DNA of 16,903 nt, taken from assembly GCA_004298915.1 (NCBI GenBank), contig SCTE01000445.1, forward strand, positions 1-16,903, read 5' to 3'. Below are positions 1 through 7,337 of the stretch, one piece after another. Position 1 is the stretch's first letter; the number at the start of each line of letters is the position of its first letter. The notes beneath the pieces are model-generated. The model saw nothing but the letters and a program-made list of their open reading frames with translations, was not told the origin of the DNA and did not search any database. A program made the position numbers and the translations under genes. The stretch comes from Chloroflexota bacterium (GTDB lineage Bacteria; Chloroflexota; Limnocylindria; Limnocylindrales; CSP1-4).

Positions 1-553
1 TGCGGTTCAGCTCGAAGTCGATGTGGGTGTCGCCGTTGTTGACGATGCGCGTGGCACCGGCATAGAAGAAGGCGCTGGATCCGACGAACTTCGCGTAGGC
101 CATGGCGTACTCGACGTCGTCCTTGGGGGTGGACTTGTGGAGGTCGTACGACCAGGTACGGGTGTCAGTCTCCTTGGAGCCGCCGCCGAAGCCGTCGTCC
201 GACGTGCTGCTCGTGAGGTCGTGGACAAGCGTCGAGCTGCCCGGGATCACCGGGTTGACGACGCCGGTGCCGGACGATCCGGCACGCCAGTCGTCGCCGT
301 TGGACAGGCTGTCGATGAGCGCCGCGGGAATCGTCCCCGGGTTCGACGCGCCGTTGCCCGAGGCAACGTCACCGTCGATCTCGAAGCCCTGGACGGTTCC
401 AGCCTTGAGGCCGGTGGCCGCGAGGGCCGAGGAAGGATTCGCGAGCAGTCCGTACTGCAGCGCGATCGACACGACGAAGATGACGAGCCAGGACAGGGTG
501 ATTCCCCGTCGCCGGCGGTCGCTGAGCGACCAGGTGATGCCCCGAGGCCCCAT
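1..553 (-). CDS. Secreted cell-surface protein, N-terminal part (cut by window edge)
   Basis: This reading frame opens at ATG (complement of 551-553) and runs off the left edge without a stop, giving 184 residues. The N-terminus looks like a signal peptide: an RRRR stretch at residues 13-16, a hydrophobic run at about 17-38 and an A-x-A-type cleavage site near residue 45. The mature part is rich in G, S, T, D and N. It contains the phrases DDVEYAMAYAKF, ATRIVNNGDTHIDFEL and a K-E-T-D-T-R-T-W segment. From memory, this pattern occurs at the start of large bacterial adhesin-like surface proteins with Cna-B or prealbumin-like domains; that assignment is inference. An A/G-rich ribosome binding site (complement of 562-573) precedes the start. 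The function and full length cannot be judged from the fragment. Confidence 0.75.
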   Translation of the reverse strand, partial: MGPRGITWSLSDRRRRGITLSWLVIFVVSIALQYGLLANPSSALAATGLKAGTVQGFEIDGDVASGNGASNPGTIPAALIDSLSNGDDWRAGSSGTGVVNPVIPGSSTLVHDLTSSTSDDGFGGGSKETDTRTWSYDLHKSTPKDDVEYAMAYAKFVGSSAFFYAGATRIVNNGDTHIDFELNR

Positions 554-578
554 GGTGATAACCCTTTCCCCCTGTCGA

Positions 579-594
579 ACGGCGAGACCGCCGT
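579..594 (-). other. Small hairpin in the leader of the surface-protein gene
   Basis: ACGGCG and CGCCGT form a perfect 6-bp stem around a 4-base loop. It lies 26 bases upstream of the ATG at 553, just before the ribosome binding site. It could affect translation or mRNA stability, but a chance stem is possible at this GC content. Confidence 0.3.
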
Positions 595-647
595 CCGTGC
601 AGACCGAGGGCGTCCAACCTGACGAACGCCGACGAATGCGGGAGGAA

Positions 648-677
648 AGTACCCCCCAGGGGGGTCCCGGGGGTACT
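648..677. promoter_or_regulatory. Nested inverted repeat between the surface-protein gene and argS
   Basis: AGTACCCCC (648-656) and GGGGGTACT (669-677) are perfect 9-bp inverted arms. Inside them ACCCCCC (651-657) and GGGGGGT (659-665) form a second, tighter palindrome around a single A. It lies in the divergent gap between the gene starting at 553 (-) and argS at 829 (+), so it could be an operator or an RNA hairpin. The function is not known. Confidence 0.5.
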
Positions 678-793
678 GCCCTGAACCTGACCTGACCCGA
701 GCCAAGCGCTCCCAAGCCGACCGGACCGGGCTGCGAATTCGTTGCCTCGCGGCACCGGGCGCCGCCCGCGGGTGGCGGTCCGGCCCGCCCGGG

Positions 794-799
794 TACGAT
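794..799 (+). promoter_or_regulatory. Probable -10 box of argS
   Basis: TACGAT matches the TANNNT -10 pattern and lies 29 bases before the TTG start, leaving room for a short leader carrying a ribosome binding site. No convincing -35 box was seen at 16-18 bases. Confidence 0.45.
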
Positions 800-828
800 G
801 GCGGCCGCAGTTCGCAAGGAGCCCATCG

Positions 829-2550
829 TTGAGCGACGCCCAGACCGCCGAACCAGCCCCGACCCTCGACGACGGAGGACCGACCCTTCGCTCGGCGGCT
901 CGTTCCGCGGTTCGACGCGCCTGGGACTTGGCCGCGTCGGACGGGGCCCTTCCGGGCAGCTCGGCAACCGTTGACGTGGCGGTCGACGTCGAGCGGCCTG
1001 CGAGTCCGGATCACGGGGATCTCGCGACCAACCTGGCCCTCCGGCTCGCGCGGCCGCTCGGCCTCGCGCCGCGGGTCATTGCCGAGGCCATCGCGGCCCG
1101 GATGGGGCCGGGCTCGAGTTCCGGATCCACGCTGATCGAGTCGGCCACCGTCGCGGGTCCCGGTTTCATCAATCTGCGGTTCACGGACGCGGCCCTCGAG
1201 CGTGGGCTGGGCGCAGCCCTCGCGGCCCCGATGTCCTGGGGTCGGGTGGCGTCGGGAGGCCGGGCGCGGCACGTCAACGTCGAGTTCGTGTCCGCCAACC
1301 CGACCGGGCCCCTGACGATCGGCAATGCCCGCGGGGCGTTTGCCGGCGATCTCCTGTGCCGCGTCCTCGAGGCTGGCGGCCAACAGGTGACGCGCGAGTA
1401 CTACTTCAACGATTCCGGGGCGCAGGTACGAAATCTGGGAGCCTCGGTCCTGGCTCTCCGCGAGGGTCGCGAGGTCCCCGAGGACGGCTACCACGGCGAC
1501 TACGTGGCCGACCTCGCCCGGGCGATCCCGGCCGAGGCCCTGGCGCCCGCCGGCGCGACCGACGAGGATGCCGCCTGGTCCGCCGGCCGCTGGGCCTCGG
1601 AGCAGATCCGGGCCGGGATCGAGGCGTCGCTCGGGACCCTTGGCGTGCACTTCGATGTCTGGAAGACCGAGGGCAGCCTCCATGCCGAGGGCTGGGTCGA
1701 GCGGGCCATCGAGCGCCTGCGCGGCTCAGGCCACCTCTACGAGCAGGACGGGGCCCTCTGGTTCCGCTCCACCTCCTTCGGCGACGACAAGGACCGGGTC
1801 GTGATCCGGTCCAACGGCGAGCCGACCTACTTCGCGTCGGACCTGGGCTACGTGACCGAGAAGTTCAGTCGCGGGTTCGACCACCTCATCTACATCTGGG
1901 GCGCCGACCACCACGGCACGGTCGCCCGCGTCCGCAACGCGGCCGAGGCGATGGGCTTCGACAAGGCCGCCGTCGAGATGATCCTCACCGGCTGGGTCCG
2001 GTTCGTTCGCGACGGCGTCGAGGTCTCGATGTCCAAGCGGGCCGGCAACTTCGTGACCCTCGACGAGCTCCTGTCCGAGATCGGCGTGGACGCGGCCCGC
2101 TGGTTCTTCGCCAGTCGCGGCGCGAACATGAACATCGACTTCGACATCGAGCTGGCCAAGAAGCAGTCCAGCGAGAACCCCGTCTACTACGTCCAGTACG
2201 CCCATGCCCGGATCGCGTCGATCCTCCGGAAGGCCCGCGAGGTCGGCCTGGCTGCGGCAACGGACCTCGGTGGCGTCGCGGCGGACGGGCCGGACGGCGC
2301 CCTCGCCCGTGTCGTGGTCCGCTACCCGGAGGTCGTCGAGGACGCGGCCGCCGCGCAGGAGACCCAGGGCGTGACCACGTACGCCACGGATCTCGCGACG
2401 GCGTTCCACGCCTTCTATCGCGATGCCAAGGTCGTGGATGCCGCCGATCCGGTCACCTCCGGCCGGCGCATCGCCCTCGTCGAGGCGACCCGGGTGACCC
2501 TGGCCAATGCCCTCGGACTGCTGGGGATCTCCGCCCCCGATTCGATGTAG
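829..2550 (+). CDS. argS: Arginyl-tRNA synthetase
   Basis: This enzyme charges tRNA-Arg with arginine in the cytoplasm (class I synthetase). The product is 573 residues, normal for the family. An N-terminal tRNA-recognition domain covers about residues 15-120. The nucleotide-binding HIGH-type motif is N-P-T-G-P-L-T-I-G-N (157-166), with T in place of the first histidine. The KMSKS-type motif is S-M-S-K-R-A-G-N (400-407). The C-terminal helical anticodon-binding domain ends in the family-typical LGLLGISAP. The TTG start at 829 is chosen because AAGGAG (816-821) sits 7 bases upstream and a TACGAT -10 box lies at 794-799. An upstream in-frame ATG at 742 would precede that promoter and add a low-complexity R/P-rich stretch. 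The gene converges on the metallopeptidase gene, with 29 bases between the stops. Confidence 0.96.
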   Translation: MSDAQTAEPAPTLDDGGPTLRSAARSAVRRAWDLAASDGALPGSSATVDVAVDVERPASPDHGDLATNLALRLARPLGLAPRVIAEAIAARMGPGSSSGSTLIESATVAGPGFINLRFTDAALERGLGAALAAPMSWGRVASGGRARHVNVEFVSANPTGPLTIGNARGAFAGDLLCRVLEAGGQQVTREYYFNDSGAQVRNLGASVLALREGREVPEDGYHGDYVADLARAIPAEALAPAGATDEDAAWSAGRWASEQIRAGIEASLGTLGVHFDVWKTEGSLHAEGWVERAIERLRGSGHLYEQDGALWFRSTSFGDDKDRVVIRSNGEPTYFASDLGYVTEKFSRGFDHLIYIWGADHHGTVARVRNAAEAMGFDKAAVEMILTGWVRFVRDGVEVSMSKRAGNFVTLDELLSEIGVDAARWFFASRGANMNIDFDIELAKKQSSENPVYYVQYAHARIASILRKAREVGLAAATDLGGVAADGPDGALARVVVRYPEVVEDAAAAQETQGVTTYATDLATAFHAFYRDAKVVDAADPVTSGRRIALVEATRVTLANALGLLGISAPDSM

Positions 2551-2552
2551 CT

Positions 2553-2578
2553 GGGCCGCCGGGGCGGGCGACCGGCCC
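2553..2578. terminator. Possible hairpin between the convergent argS and metallopeptidase genes
   Basis: GGGCCG (2553-2558) and CGGCCC (2573-2578) are perfect inverted arms around a 14-base loop in the short gap between convergent stops. There is no T tract, so terminator function is only a guess. Confidence 0.3.
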
Positions 2579-2579
2579 G

Positions 2580-3863
2580 TCACTCGACGATGAACGCCGG
2601 CCCAAGAAGCGCGTGGAGGATGCCCTCGACCGCGCCATCATCCGGACCTGGCCCGGAACGGATCACGATCGCGACCTGGGGGTCGGACCGGCGGACCCGG
2701 GCGTGGAGGTGGAGACCGGCGATCGCGGACATCGCCGCGGACTCGAAGGCCTGCGCATCCGAGGCGCTGTCCCAGGCGGTGATCCAGGCCACGGCCGTGG
2801 CGCCACCGGGGCCGTCCATGAGGGCGAGGCGATCCCCGCCCCAGCCCTCGGCCGCGATCCTGGCGACGTCGCCCTTGACGCCCCCCTCCCGCAACCAGAC
2901 TCGGGTCTGCAGCTCGCCGAACGTGTCCTGGGCGGTCGCCGTCCAGCCCTCGCCGAAGAACGAGACGAGGTTCGTCGGGAGGCTGGGGCGAGCCGGGACC
3001 AGCGACGCCGGCGATGCCCCCGGATGGAGGATCTGTTCGGTGGTCGTCGGCAGGTCCTTGTACGCCGCGTTCACGGCTGCATAGCCACCCTCGGCGAGCA
3101 GCTGACCCACGTACGTCGCGCCGGCCTGATATGGGAAGAGCGAGGTCTCGAGGAGGATCCGCGGCGTCCGGGCGAGGACGGCCAGCATCGCCGGATCGGA
3201 TGCTTCGGCCGCGACCTGTCCGAGCTGGGCAGGAGTGAGGTTCGAGGTCATCCAGGTGGTCTGGGCACTGACCGCGTCACCCTCGACCAGCGACAGGAGC
3301 GCCAGTGCACGATCGGAATCGTCCTTGATCGAGTCCAGCCCGAGCGAGGTCAGGTCGAAGTGCTTGTCCTGCAGCTCGTGGGTGAACTCATGGGCATAGG
3401 TCAGCTCCTCGATCGGTCCGAGCGCGCCATCGCGGCTGACGATGAACAGCTCCTTGACCGTCGGGTCGTAGTAGCCGATGACCTGGCTGCCCTGGAGCTC
3501 GAGGTACAGCTTCGCGAGATCCGCGTCGCCGGGCAGGAGGCCCATGGCCTTGAGCAGGCGCTCCGACTTGGCGATCTCATCGGGCGGGTTCGAGGTCTCG
3601 AATTCCCTGGCCAGGTTGGCGACGAGCGTCGGCCCGTCGATCACCTCCGGCTCGACCCGATCTGGGGCATCGAGCCCGCGAATGGTTGCGACCTGTGCGG
3701 CGATCGCCCGGTACGTGGCTCCGGCGTCGGGCGGGGCCGTGGGCGAAACGCTCGGACTGGCCGTCGGCGACGGCCCGCACGCAGCCACGAGCACGATGAG
3801 CAGCACCCCGAGGCTGATTCCGAGCGAGCGATCCGGGCGGCGTCGGGCGGGTGGTTCGGTCAT
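2580..3863 (-). CDS. Lipoprotein with HEFTH zinc-metallopeptidase motif
   Basis: A 427-residue predicted lipoprotein. The N-terminus has an R-rich stretch, a hydrophobic core (about 14-28) and the lipobox V-A-A-C, with C29 as the lipid-bearing residue. A P/S/T-rich linker follows to about residue 47. A zinc-peptidase segment reads Y-A-H-E-F-T-H-E-L-Q-D, with H158, E159 and H162 forming HExxH. E194 in the later L-V-E-G-D-A segment is a plausible third metal ligand. The preceding V-I-G-Y-Y-D-P and L-F-I-V-S segments are typical of uncharacterised gluzincin-like lipoproteins that I associate with Chloroflexota. It probably acts outside the membrane; the substrate is unknown. The ATG at 3863 has a TAGGAT box 8 bases upstream and no clear ribosome binding site. 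Confidence 0.85.
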   Translation of the reverse strand: MTEPPARRRPDRSLGISLGVLLIVLVAACGPSPTASPSVSPTAPPDAGATYRAIAAQVATIRGLDAPDRVEPEVIDGPTLVANLAREFETSNPPDEIAKSERLLKAMGLLPGDADLAKLYLELQGSQVIGYYDPTVKELFIVSRDGALGPIEELTYAHEFTHELQDKHFDLTSLGLDSIKDDSDRALALLSLVEGDAVSAQTTWMTSNLTPAQLGQVAAEASDPAMLAVLARTPRILLETSLFPYQAGATYVGQLLAEGGYAAVNAAYKDLPTTTEQILHPGASPASLVPARPSLPTNLVSFFGEGWTATAQDTFGELQTRVWLREGGVKGDVARIAAEGWGGDRLALMDGPGGATAVAWITAWDSASDAQAFESAAMSAIAGLHLHARVRRSDPQVAIVIRSGPGPDDGAVEGILHALLGPAFIVE

Positions 3864-3871
3864 TCGCCGGG

Positions 3872-3877
3872 ATCCTA
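3872..3877 (-). promoter_or_regulatory. Probable -10 box of the metallopeptidase lipoprotein gene (leaderless type)
   Basis: Read on the minus strand the box is TAGGAT, 8 bases before the ATG at 3863. Such spacing would start the transcript at or next to the start codon. No good -35 box was recognised. Confidence 0.45.
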
Positions 3878-4096
3878 CCGCCGATTGGACCGGTCGCTCC
3901 TCCGGCCGATGGTCCCGTCGCGCCCGTCCGATCGGCGCCTCGACGCCGACTCGTCGAATGTCAGTTTCTTAATCGAGTCGGCTCTCGTCCCTGAACCCTC
4001 GGGGCCTACTGTTCGTTGCGGACCGAACCCTCGAGGTTCCATCCTCCCTCCCTCCGACCGGGGGCGCCAATTGGGCAGGCGTCTCCGGTCTTTCCT

Positions 4097-4110
4097 TTTC
4101 CGGCCGGAAA
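4097..4110. promoter_or_regulatory. Perfect 14-bp palindrome upstream of the MBL-fold gene
   Basis: TTTCCGGCCGGAAA is a perfect palindrome. It ends 22 bases before the predicted -10 box of the gene at 4146, so it abuts or covers the -35 region, a usual place for an operator. The rest of the 3878-4132 gap is pyrimidine-rich in places and shows no gene. Confidence 0.4.
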
Positions 4111-4129
4111 CGCGGCGGCAAGCGGCGTG

Positions 4130-4138
4130 TGTCAGAAT
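4130..4138 (+). promoter_or_regulatory. Extended -10 promoter of the MBL-fold gene
   Basis: TG-T-CAGAAT fits an extended -10 element, with the hexamer at 4133-4138. Seven bases separate it from the ATG at 4146, so the transcript is probably leaderless. Confidence 0.5.
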
Positions 4139-4145
4139 CAGGGCG

Positions 4146-4817
4146 ATGGAGATCACCTGGTACGGGCGGACGTGCATCCGCCTCAAGGGCCGCGACGCGG
4201 TCGTCGTGGCCGATCCGTATCCGGTCATCGTCGGCCCGACCGGCCGCGGCGTGACTGGCGACATCGTCACCTTCAGCCACCCCGATGACGAGCCGCTCCC
4301 CAAGGCCAAGGGCAAGCGATCGCGTGACGGCGGAACGGTGATCCCCGGCAGCCTGGAGGACGCCTTCGTCCTCGACGGACCCGGCGAGTTCGAGGTCAAG
4401 GATGTCCTCCTCACCGGGGTGCGGATCTACCGCGATGACGACAGGGGCGCCGAGCGCGGACGGGGCACGGCATTCGTGGTTGAGCTCGACGGGCTCCACA
4501 CGATCCACCTGGGGGACATCGGACACCTCCTGACCGAGGAAAAGCTCGGGGACATCGGGAGCGTCGACATCGTGTGCGTGCCGATCGGCGGCGCGCTGAC
4601 CGCGACCCGGGCGGCGGAGCTCGTCGCCCAGCTGGATCCCAAGCTCGTCGTGGCCATGCCGGTCTGCGCGGACGAAGCCGATTGCGCGGAGGCCGTCTCG
4701 AAGTTCTTCCACGAGATGGGGGGCGTGCCGGCGCCGCAATCCAAGCTCTCGGTCACGATCTCCACGCTCCCCCAGGAAGTGACGACCGTCCTGCTCGAGT
4801 CGCGCGGCAAGATCTGA
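4146..4817 (+). CDS. Metallo-beta-lactamase-fold protein with degenerate metal sites
   Basis: The 223-residue product resembles the small MBL-fold hydrolases related to UlaG and UPF0173 (Beta_lactamase_3 type). Visible landmarks are the opening I-T-W-Y-G-R, the V-A-D-P-Y-P loop (21-26), V-L-D-G-P-G-E-F-E-V (75-84), the H-L-G-D motif (121-124) and V-P-I-G-G (145-149). The usual HxHxDH metal motif is replaced by S-H-P-D-D-E (44-49). The late histidine expected in an M-H segment is absent: the sequence reads A-M-P-V (170-173). From sequence alone, most zinc ligands are missing, so the protein may be non-catalytic or use another chemistry. The ATG at 4146 follows an extended -10 box by 7 bases. 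The gene converges on hutI. Confidence 0.85.
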   Translation: MEITWYGRTCIRLKGRDAVVVADPYPVIVGPTGRGVTGDIVTFSHPDDEPLPKAKGKRSRDGGTVIPGSLEDAFVLDGPGEFEVKDVLLTGVRIYRDDDRGAERGRGTAFVVELDGLHTIHLGDIGHLLTEEKLGDIGSVDIVCVPIGGALTATRAAELVAQLDPKLVVAMPVCADEADCAEAVSKFFHEMGGVPAPQSKLSVTISTLPQEVTTVLLESRGKI

Positions 4818-4843
4818 CCGCCGCCCGCCCGCGTGGCGCTCGC

Positions 4844-4858
4844 CGCGGCAGGGCCGCG
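4844..4858. terminator. GC hairpin between the convergent MBL-fold gene and hutI
   Basis: CGCGGC and GCCGCG form a perfect 6-bp stem with a 3-base loop in the 53-base gap between convergent stop codons. There is no T tract on either strand, so terminator function is tentative. Confidence 0.3.
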
Positions 4859-4877
4859 TCAGGGCTGGCGTCAGGGC
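4856..4877. repeat. 10-bp direct repeat overlapping the hutI stop codon
   Basis: GCGTCAGGGC occurs at 4856-4865 and again at 4868-4877. The 12-base spacing keeps frame, so on the minus strand the hutI TGA is repeated in frame 12 bases downstream. Confidence 0.7.
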
Positions 4878-6238
4878 CCGGGGTGCTCCAGCACCATCCG
4901 TCCGCGCTTGACGACGGCCCGAACGAGGTCCGCCGCCGGCCAGTACGGCAGCTGCAGGTGCGTCGGCACGCGCCAGATCACGAGATCGGCGGCCTTGCCG
5001 GCCTCGATCGACCCGATCTCCTCGCCCTGGCCGAGCGCATACGCGGCGTTGATCGTGACCGCGGCGAGCGCCTCGGACGGGGTCATCTTCAGTTCGAGGC
5101 AGGCGACCGTCAGCACGTGGAGGAGGCTCGGCGTGGGCGAGGTCCCGGGGTTGAAGTCGGTCGCCAGCGCGACGGGGATCTCGCGCTCGATGAGCGTCCG
5201 CGCCGGCGCGAAGTCATCGTGCATGAGGAACCAGGTCGTGGCCGGGAGGAGGGTCGCAACCACCGGATGCTCGGTGGCCGCCGCACCCGCGAGAGCATCG
5301 ATGCCGGCGGCCGACGGGGCGGCAAGATGATCGGCGGACAGCGCCCCGATCTCCGCCGCGAGCTCCGCGCCGCCGCTCGGCACGATCTCGTCCGCGTGGA
5401 GCCGCGGCTGAAGTCCGTAGCGGGCGGCAGCGTCCAGGACGCGGCGGGACTGATCCGGGCTGAACACCCCGCGCTCGCAGAAGACGTCCGCGAATCGGGC
5501 GCGGCCCTGGGCAGCCACGCCGGGGAGCTGCTCCTCGACGCAATGCCGAACGTAGGCCTCGGTGCCATCGGGTCGCGAGCGGAACTCGGCGGGAACCGCG
5601 TGGGCCCCGAGCCAGGTGGGCAGCACGTCGACCGGGCCCTCGGCACCGAGCCGGTGCGCCACGTCCAGCAGCCGAAGCTCGGTCGCGAGGTCGAGCCCGT
5701 AGCCCGACTTGGCCTCGATGGTCGTCGTCCCGTGGTTGAGCATCTCGCCCAGCCAGCGGCGCCCGTGCTCCTCGAGGGCCTCGACCGTGGCGGCCCGCGT
5801 GGCGGCGACGGTGGACAGGATCCCGCCGCCGGCGGCCAGGATCTCCATGTAATCGGCGCCACGCTGACGGAGCACCAGCTCCCCCTCGCGCGAACCGGCA
5901 AACAGCAGATGCGTATGGGGATCCACGAGCCCGGGCGTGATCGTGCCGCCGGCCGCATCGACCCGTGTGAACCGGTGAAGGGGATAGCCGCCGCTCTCCA
6001 GGACGCCGAGCAGGTCCGACCGCCGACCGACCGCCAGGATCCGGCCTTCCCAGCAGGCGACCACCGGCGCGTCATCGCCGTGGGGATCGCCCGGGGCCGT
6101 GACGATCGCGGGGTTGTCCTGTTCCGTCCCGCGACGGAGGCCACCGGCCATCGTGACGACCTCGGCTGCGCCTTCGACGAGCAGCCCCGGCTGGCCCTTC
6201 CCCGCGCGCCCGCCCTGGATCACGCGTAGGCCGCTCAC
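4871..6238 (-). CDS. hutI: Imidazolonepropionase
   Basis: This enzyme hydrolyses 4-imidazolone-5-propionate to N-formimino-L-glutamate, the third step of histidine breakdown. It is a cytoplasmic metal-dependent amidohydrolase. The 455 residues show D-P-H-T-H (metal ligands H108 and H110), E-A-K-S-G-Y-G (175-181), H-A-D-E (H281), a D-H-L histidine (H304) and T-D-F-N-P-G (metal-binding D361). The C-terminal K-A-A-D-L-V-I-W is typical of amidohydrolases. The product is longer than usual (about 400-420), mainly through an insertion near residues 35-58 in the N-terminal beta domain. The GTG start at 6238 overlaps the ftcD stop by four bases (GTGA), so translation is probably coupled to ftcD. Confidence 0.95.
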   Translation of the reverse strand: MSGLRVIQGGRAGKGQPGLLVEGAAEVVTMAGGLRRGTEQDNPAIVTAPGDPHGDDAPVVACWEGRILAVGRRSDLLGVLESGGYPLHRFTRVDAAGGTITPGLVDPHTHLLFAGSREGELVLRQRGADYMEILAAGGGILSTVAATRAATVEALEEHGRRWLGEMLNHGTTTIEAKSGYGLDLATELRLLDVAHRLGAEGPVDVLPTWLGAHAVPAEFRSRPDGTEAYVRHCVEEQLPGVAAQGRARFADVFCERGVFSPDQSRRVLDAAARYGLQPRLHADEIVPSGGAELAAEIGALSADHLAAPSAAGIDALAGAAATEHPVVATLLPATTWFLMHDDFAPARTLIEREIPVALATDFNPGTSPTPSLLHVLTVACLELKMTPSEALAAVTINAAYALGQGEEIGSIEAGKAADLVIWRVPTHLQLPYWPAADLVRAVVKRGRMVLEHPGP

Positions 6239-7209
6239 GGGGAGGCGGGCGACTCGGCGGAGCGGGCGGCCGCCAGGCGCAGCTCGAGGGCCATGCCGGG
6301 ATCGGCATCGCGCAGCCGGAGGTAGTCGGCTGCTGCGGCAAAGCGGACCTCGACATCGGCGCCCCTGTCGGCACCGGCGTGGTCGGCCACGTCCATGAAC
6401 GCAGCCAGCGGGGCCAGGCCGATGAGTTCCGATTCACGGAGGCGGACCCCGTCATCCGCGGCGAGCGCGCGCACCTCGTCCCAGACCTGCCACATCGGCG
6501 TCGTCGCGAAGTCGAGCAGGTTCATCGAGACCTGGGCACAGCCGAGCTCCTCGATCATGAACCCGTTCCCCTGGACTGCCGGCAGGCCGCCCCCGGACTC
6601 GCGGACGCGGCGGGCGATGCGCTTGGCGAGATCGACGTCGGCCGATTCGAGGTTGATGTTCCAGGCGATCAGGAACGGTCGGGCGCCGATCGCGACGGCC
6701 CCGGCTCTCGAATGGGTTCGCGACGGCCCGAAGTCAGGTTCTCGTCCGCTCTGGGCGATCTCGTCCCGGAGCCCCTCGTAACCGCCGCGGCGGACGTCGG
6801 CCAGCCGGGCGCGATCGGCGCGTCGCGCCGCCCGGGCGTACAGGAAGACCGGGATCTCGAAGCGATCGGCGACCCGCTCACCGAAGGACGTGGCCAGGGC
6901 GATCGCGTCATCGAGGGTCGTCTCGCCGAGGGGCACGAACGGGATGACATCGACGGCCCCGATCCGCGGGTGCTCGCCGGCGTGCTGCTCCATGTCGATC
7001 TCGCGGATCGCCACCTCGATCGTCGCCTCGAGGGCACGGACCACGGCGTCGTCCTCGCCGGCAATCGTGAGGACGGAACGGTTGTGCGATGCGTCGCTCG
7101 TCCGGTCGAGCAGGAACGCTCCCTCCGTGCCGGTCACGGCACCGGCCAGGGCATCGATCACGGCCATTCGGCGGCCCTCGGAGTAGTTCGGGACCGACTC
7201 GATCAGCAT
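6235..7209 (-). CDS. ftcD: Glutamate formimidoyltransferase
   Basis: It transfers the formimino group of N-formiminoglutamate to tetrahydrofolate, releasing glutamate and finishing histidine breakdown. The 324 residues match the transferase part of FtcD; the cyclodeaminase domain of the bifunctional enzyme is absent. The start M-L-I-E-S-V-P-N-Y-S-E-G is the family's normal N-terminus, so ATG at 7209 is chosen over an in-frame ATG at 7290. The G-E-H-P-R-I-G-A segment (78-85) contains H80, matching the catalytic histidine region, and D-V-I-P-F-V-P follows. I-N-L-E-S is the conserved centre. The gene is first of a two-gene unit with hutI. An extended -10 box lies 7 bases before the ATG. It is divergent from the MFS gene at 7338. 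Confidence 0.95.
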   Translation of the reverse strand: MLIESVPNYSEGRRMAVIDALAGAVTGTEGAFLLDRTSDASHNRSVLTIAGEDDAVVRALEATIEVAIREIDMEQHAGEHPRIGAVDVIPFVPLGETTLDDAIALATSFGERVADRFEIPVFLYARAARRADRARLADVRRGGYEGLRDEIAQSGREPDFGPSRTHSRAGAVAIGARPFLIAWNINLESADVDLAKRIARRVRESGGGLPAVQGNGFMIEELGCAQVSMNLLDFATTPMWQVWDEVRALAADDGVRLRESELIGLAPLAAFMDVADHAGADRGADVEVRFAAAADYLRLRDADPGMALELRLAAARSAESPASP

Positions 7210-7216
7210 GGTCGGT

Positions 7217-7225
7217 ATCGTGACA
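7217..7225 (-). promoter_or_regulatory. Extended -10 promoter of ftcD-hutI (leaderless type)
   Basis: On the minus strand TG-T-CACGAT (hexamer at 7217-7222) stands 7 bases before the ftcD ATG. Its layout closely matches the TG-T-CAGAAT promoter of the gene at 4146. Confidence 0.45.
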
Positions 7226-7256
7226 GACCCGCGCGACGACGGTGCCTCAATCGACG

Positions 7257-7284
7257 TTGACCGGCCCGGCCGCGGCGATACACT
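7257..7284 (+). promoter_or_regulatory. Sigma-70-type promoter of the MFS gene
   Basis: TTGACC (7257-7262) and TACACT (7279-7284) are separated by 16 bases, the best complete -35/-10 pair in the window. Transcription from about 7291 gives a leader of about 47 bases with a ribosome binding site before the ATG at 7338. Confidence 0.6.
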
Positions 7285-7337
7285 TCGCACTCACCGAACT
7301 CGGCGCCCCCGATTCCGTTCGCCCCACGGAGGGATTG

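Noticed and set aside
247..1683. Long minus-strand open frame of 478 codons across the surface-protein and argS region
   Set aside because: It is antisense to argS, rich in R, G and P, has no recognisable domain and is explained by the high GC content.
1356..4817. Very long plus-strand open frame of 1153 codons ending with the MBL-fold gene
   Set aside because: Only its last 223 codons look like a real protein. The rest is an R/P/G-rich shadow of argS and the antisense of the metallopeptidase gene.
7242..7337. Longer N-terminus for the MFS protein from the ATG at 7242
   Set aside because: That ATG lies upstream of the best promoter, and the added segment is not typical of MFS proteins. The ATG at 7338 has a good ribosome binding site.
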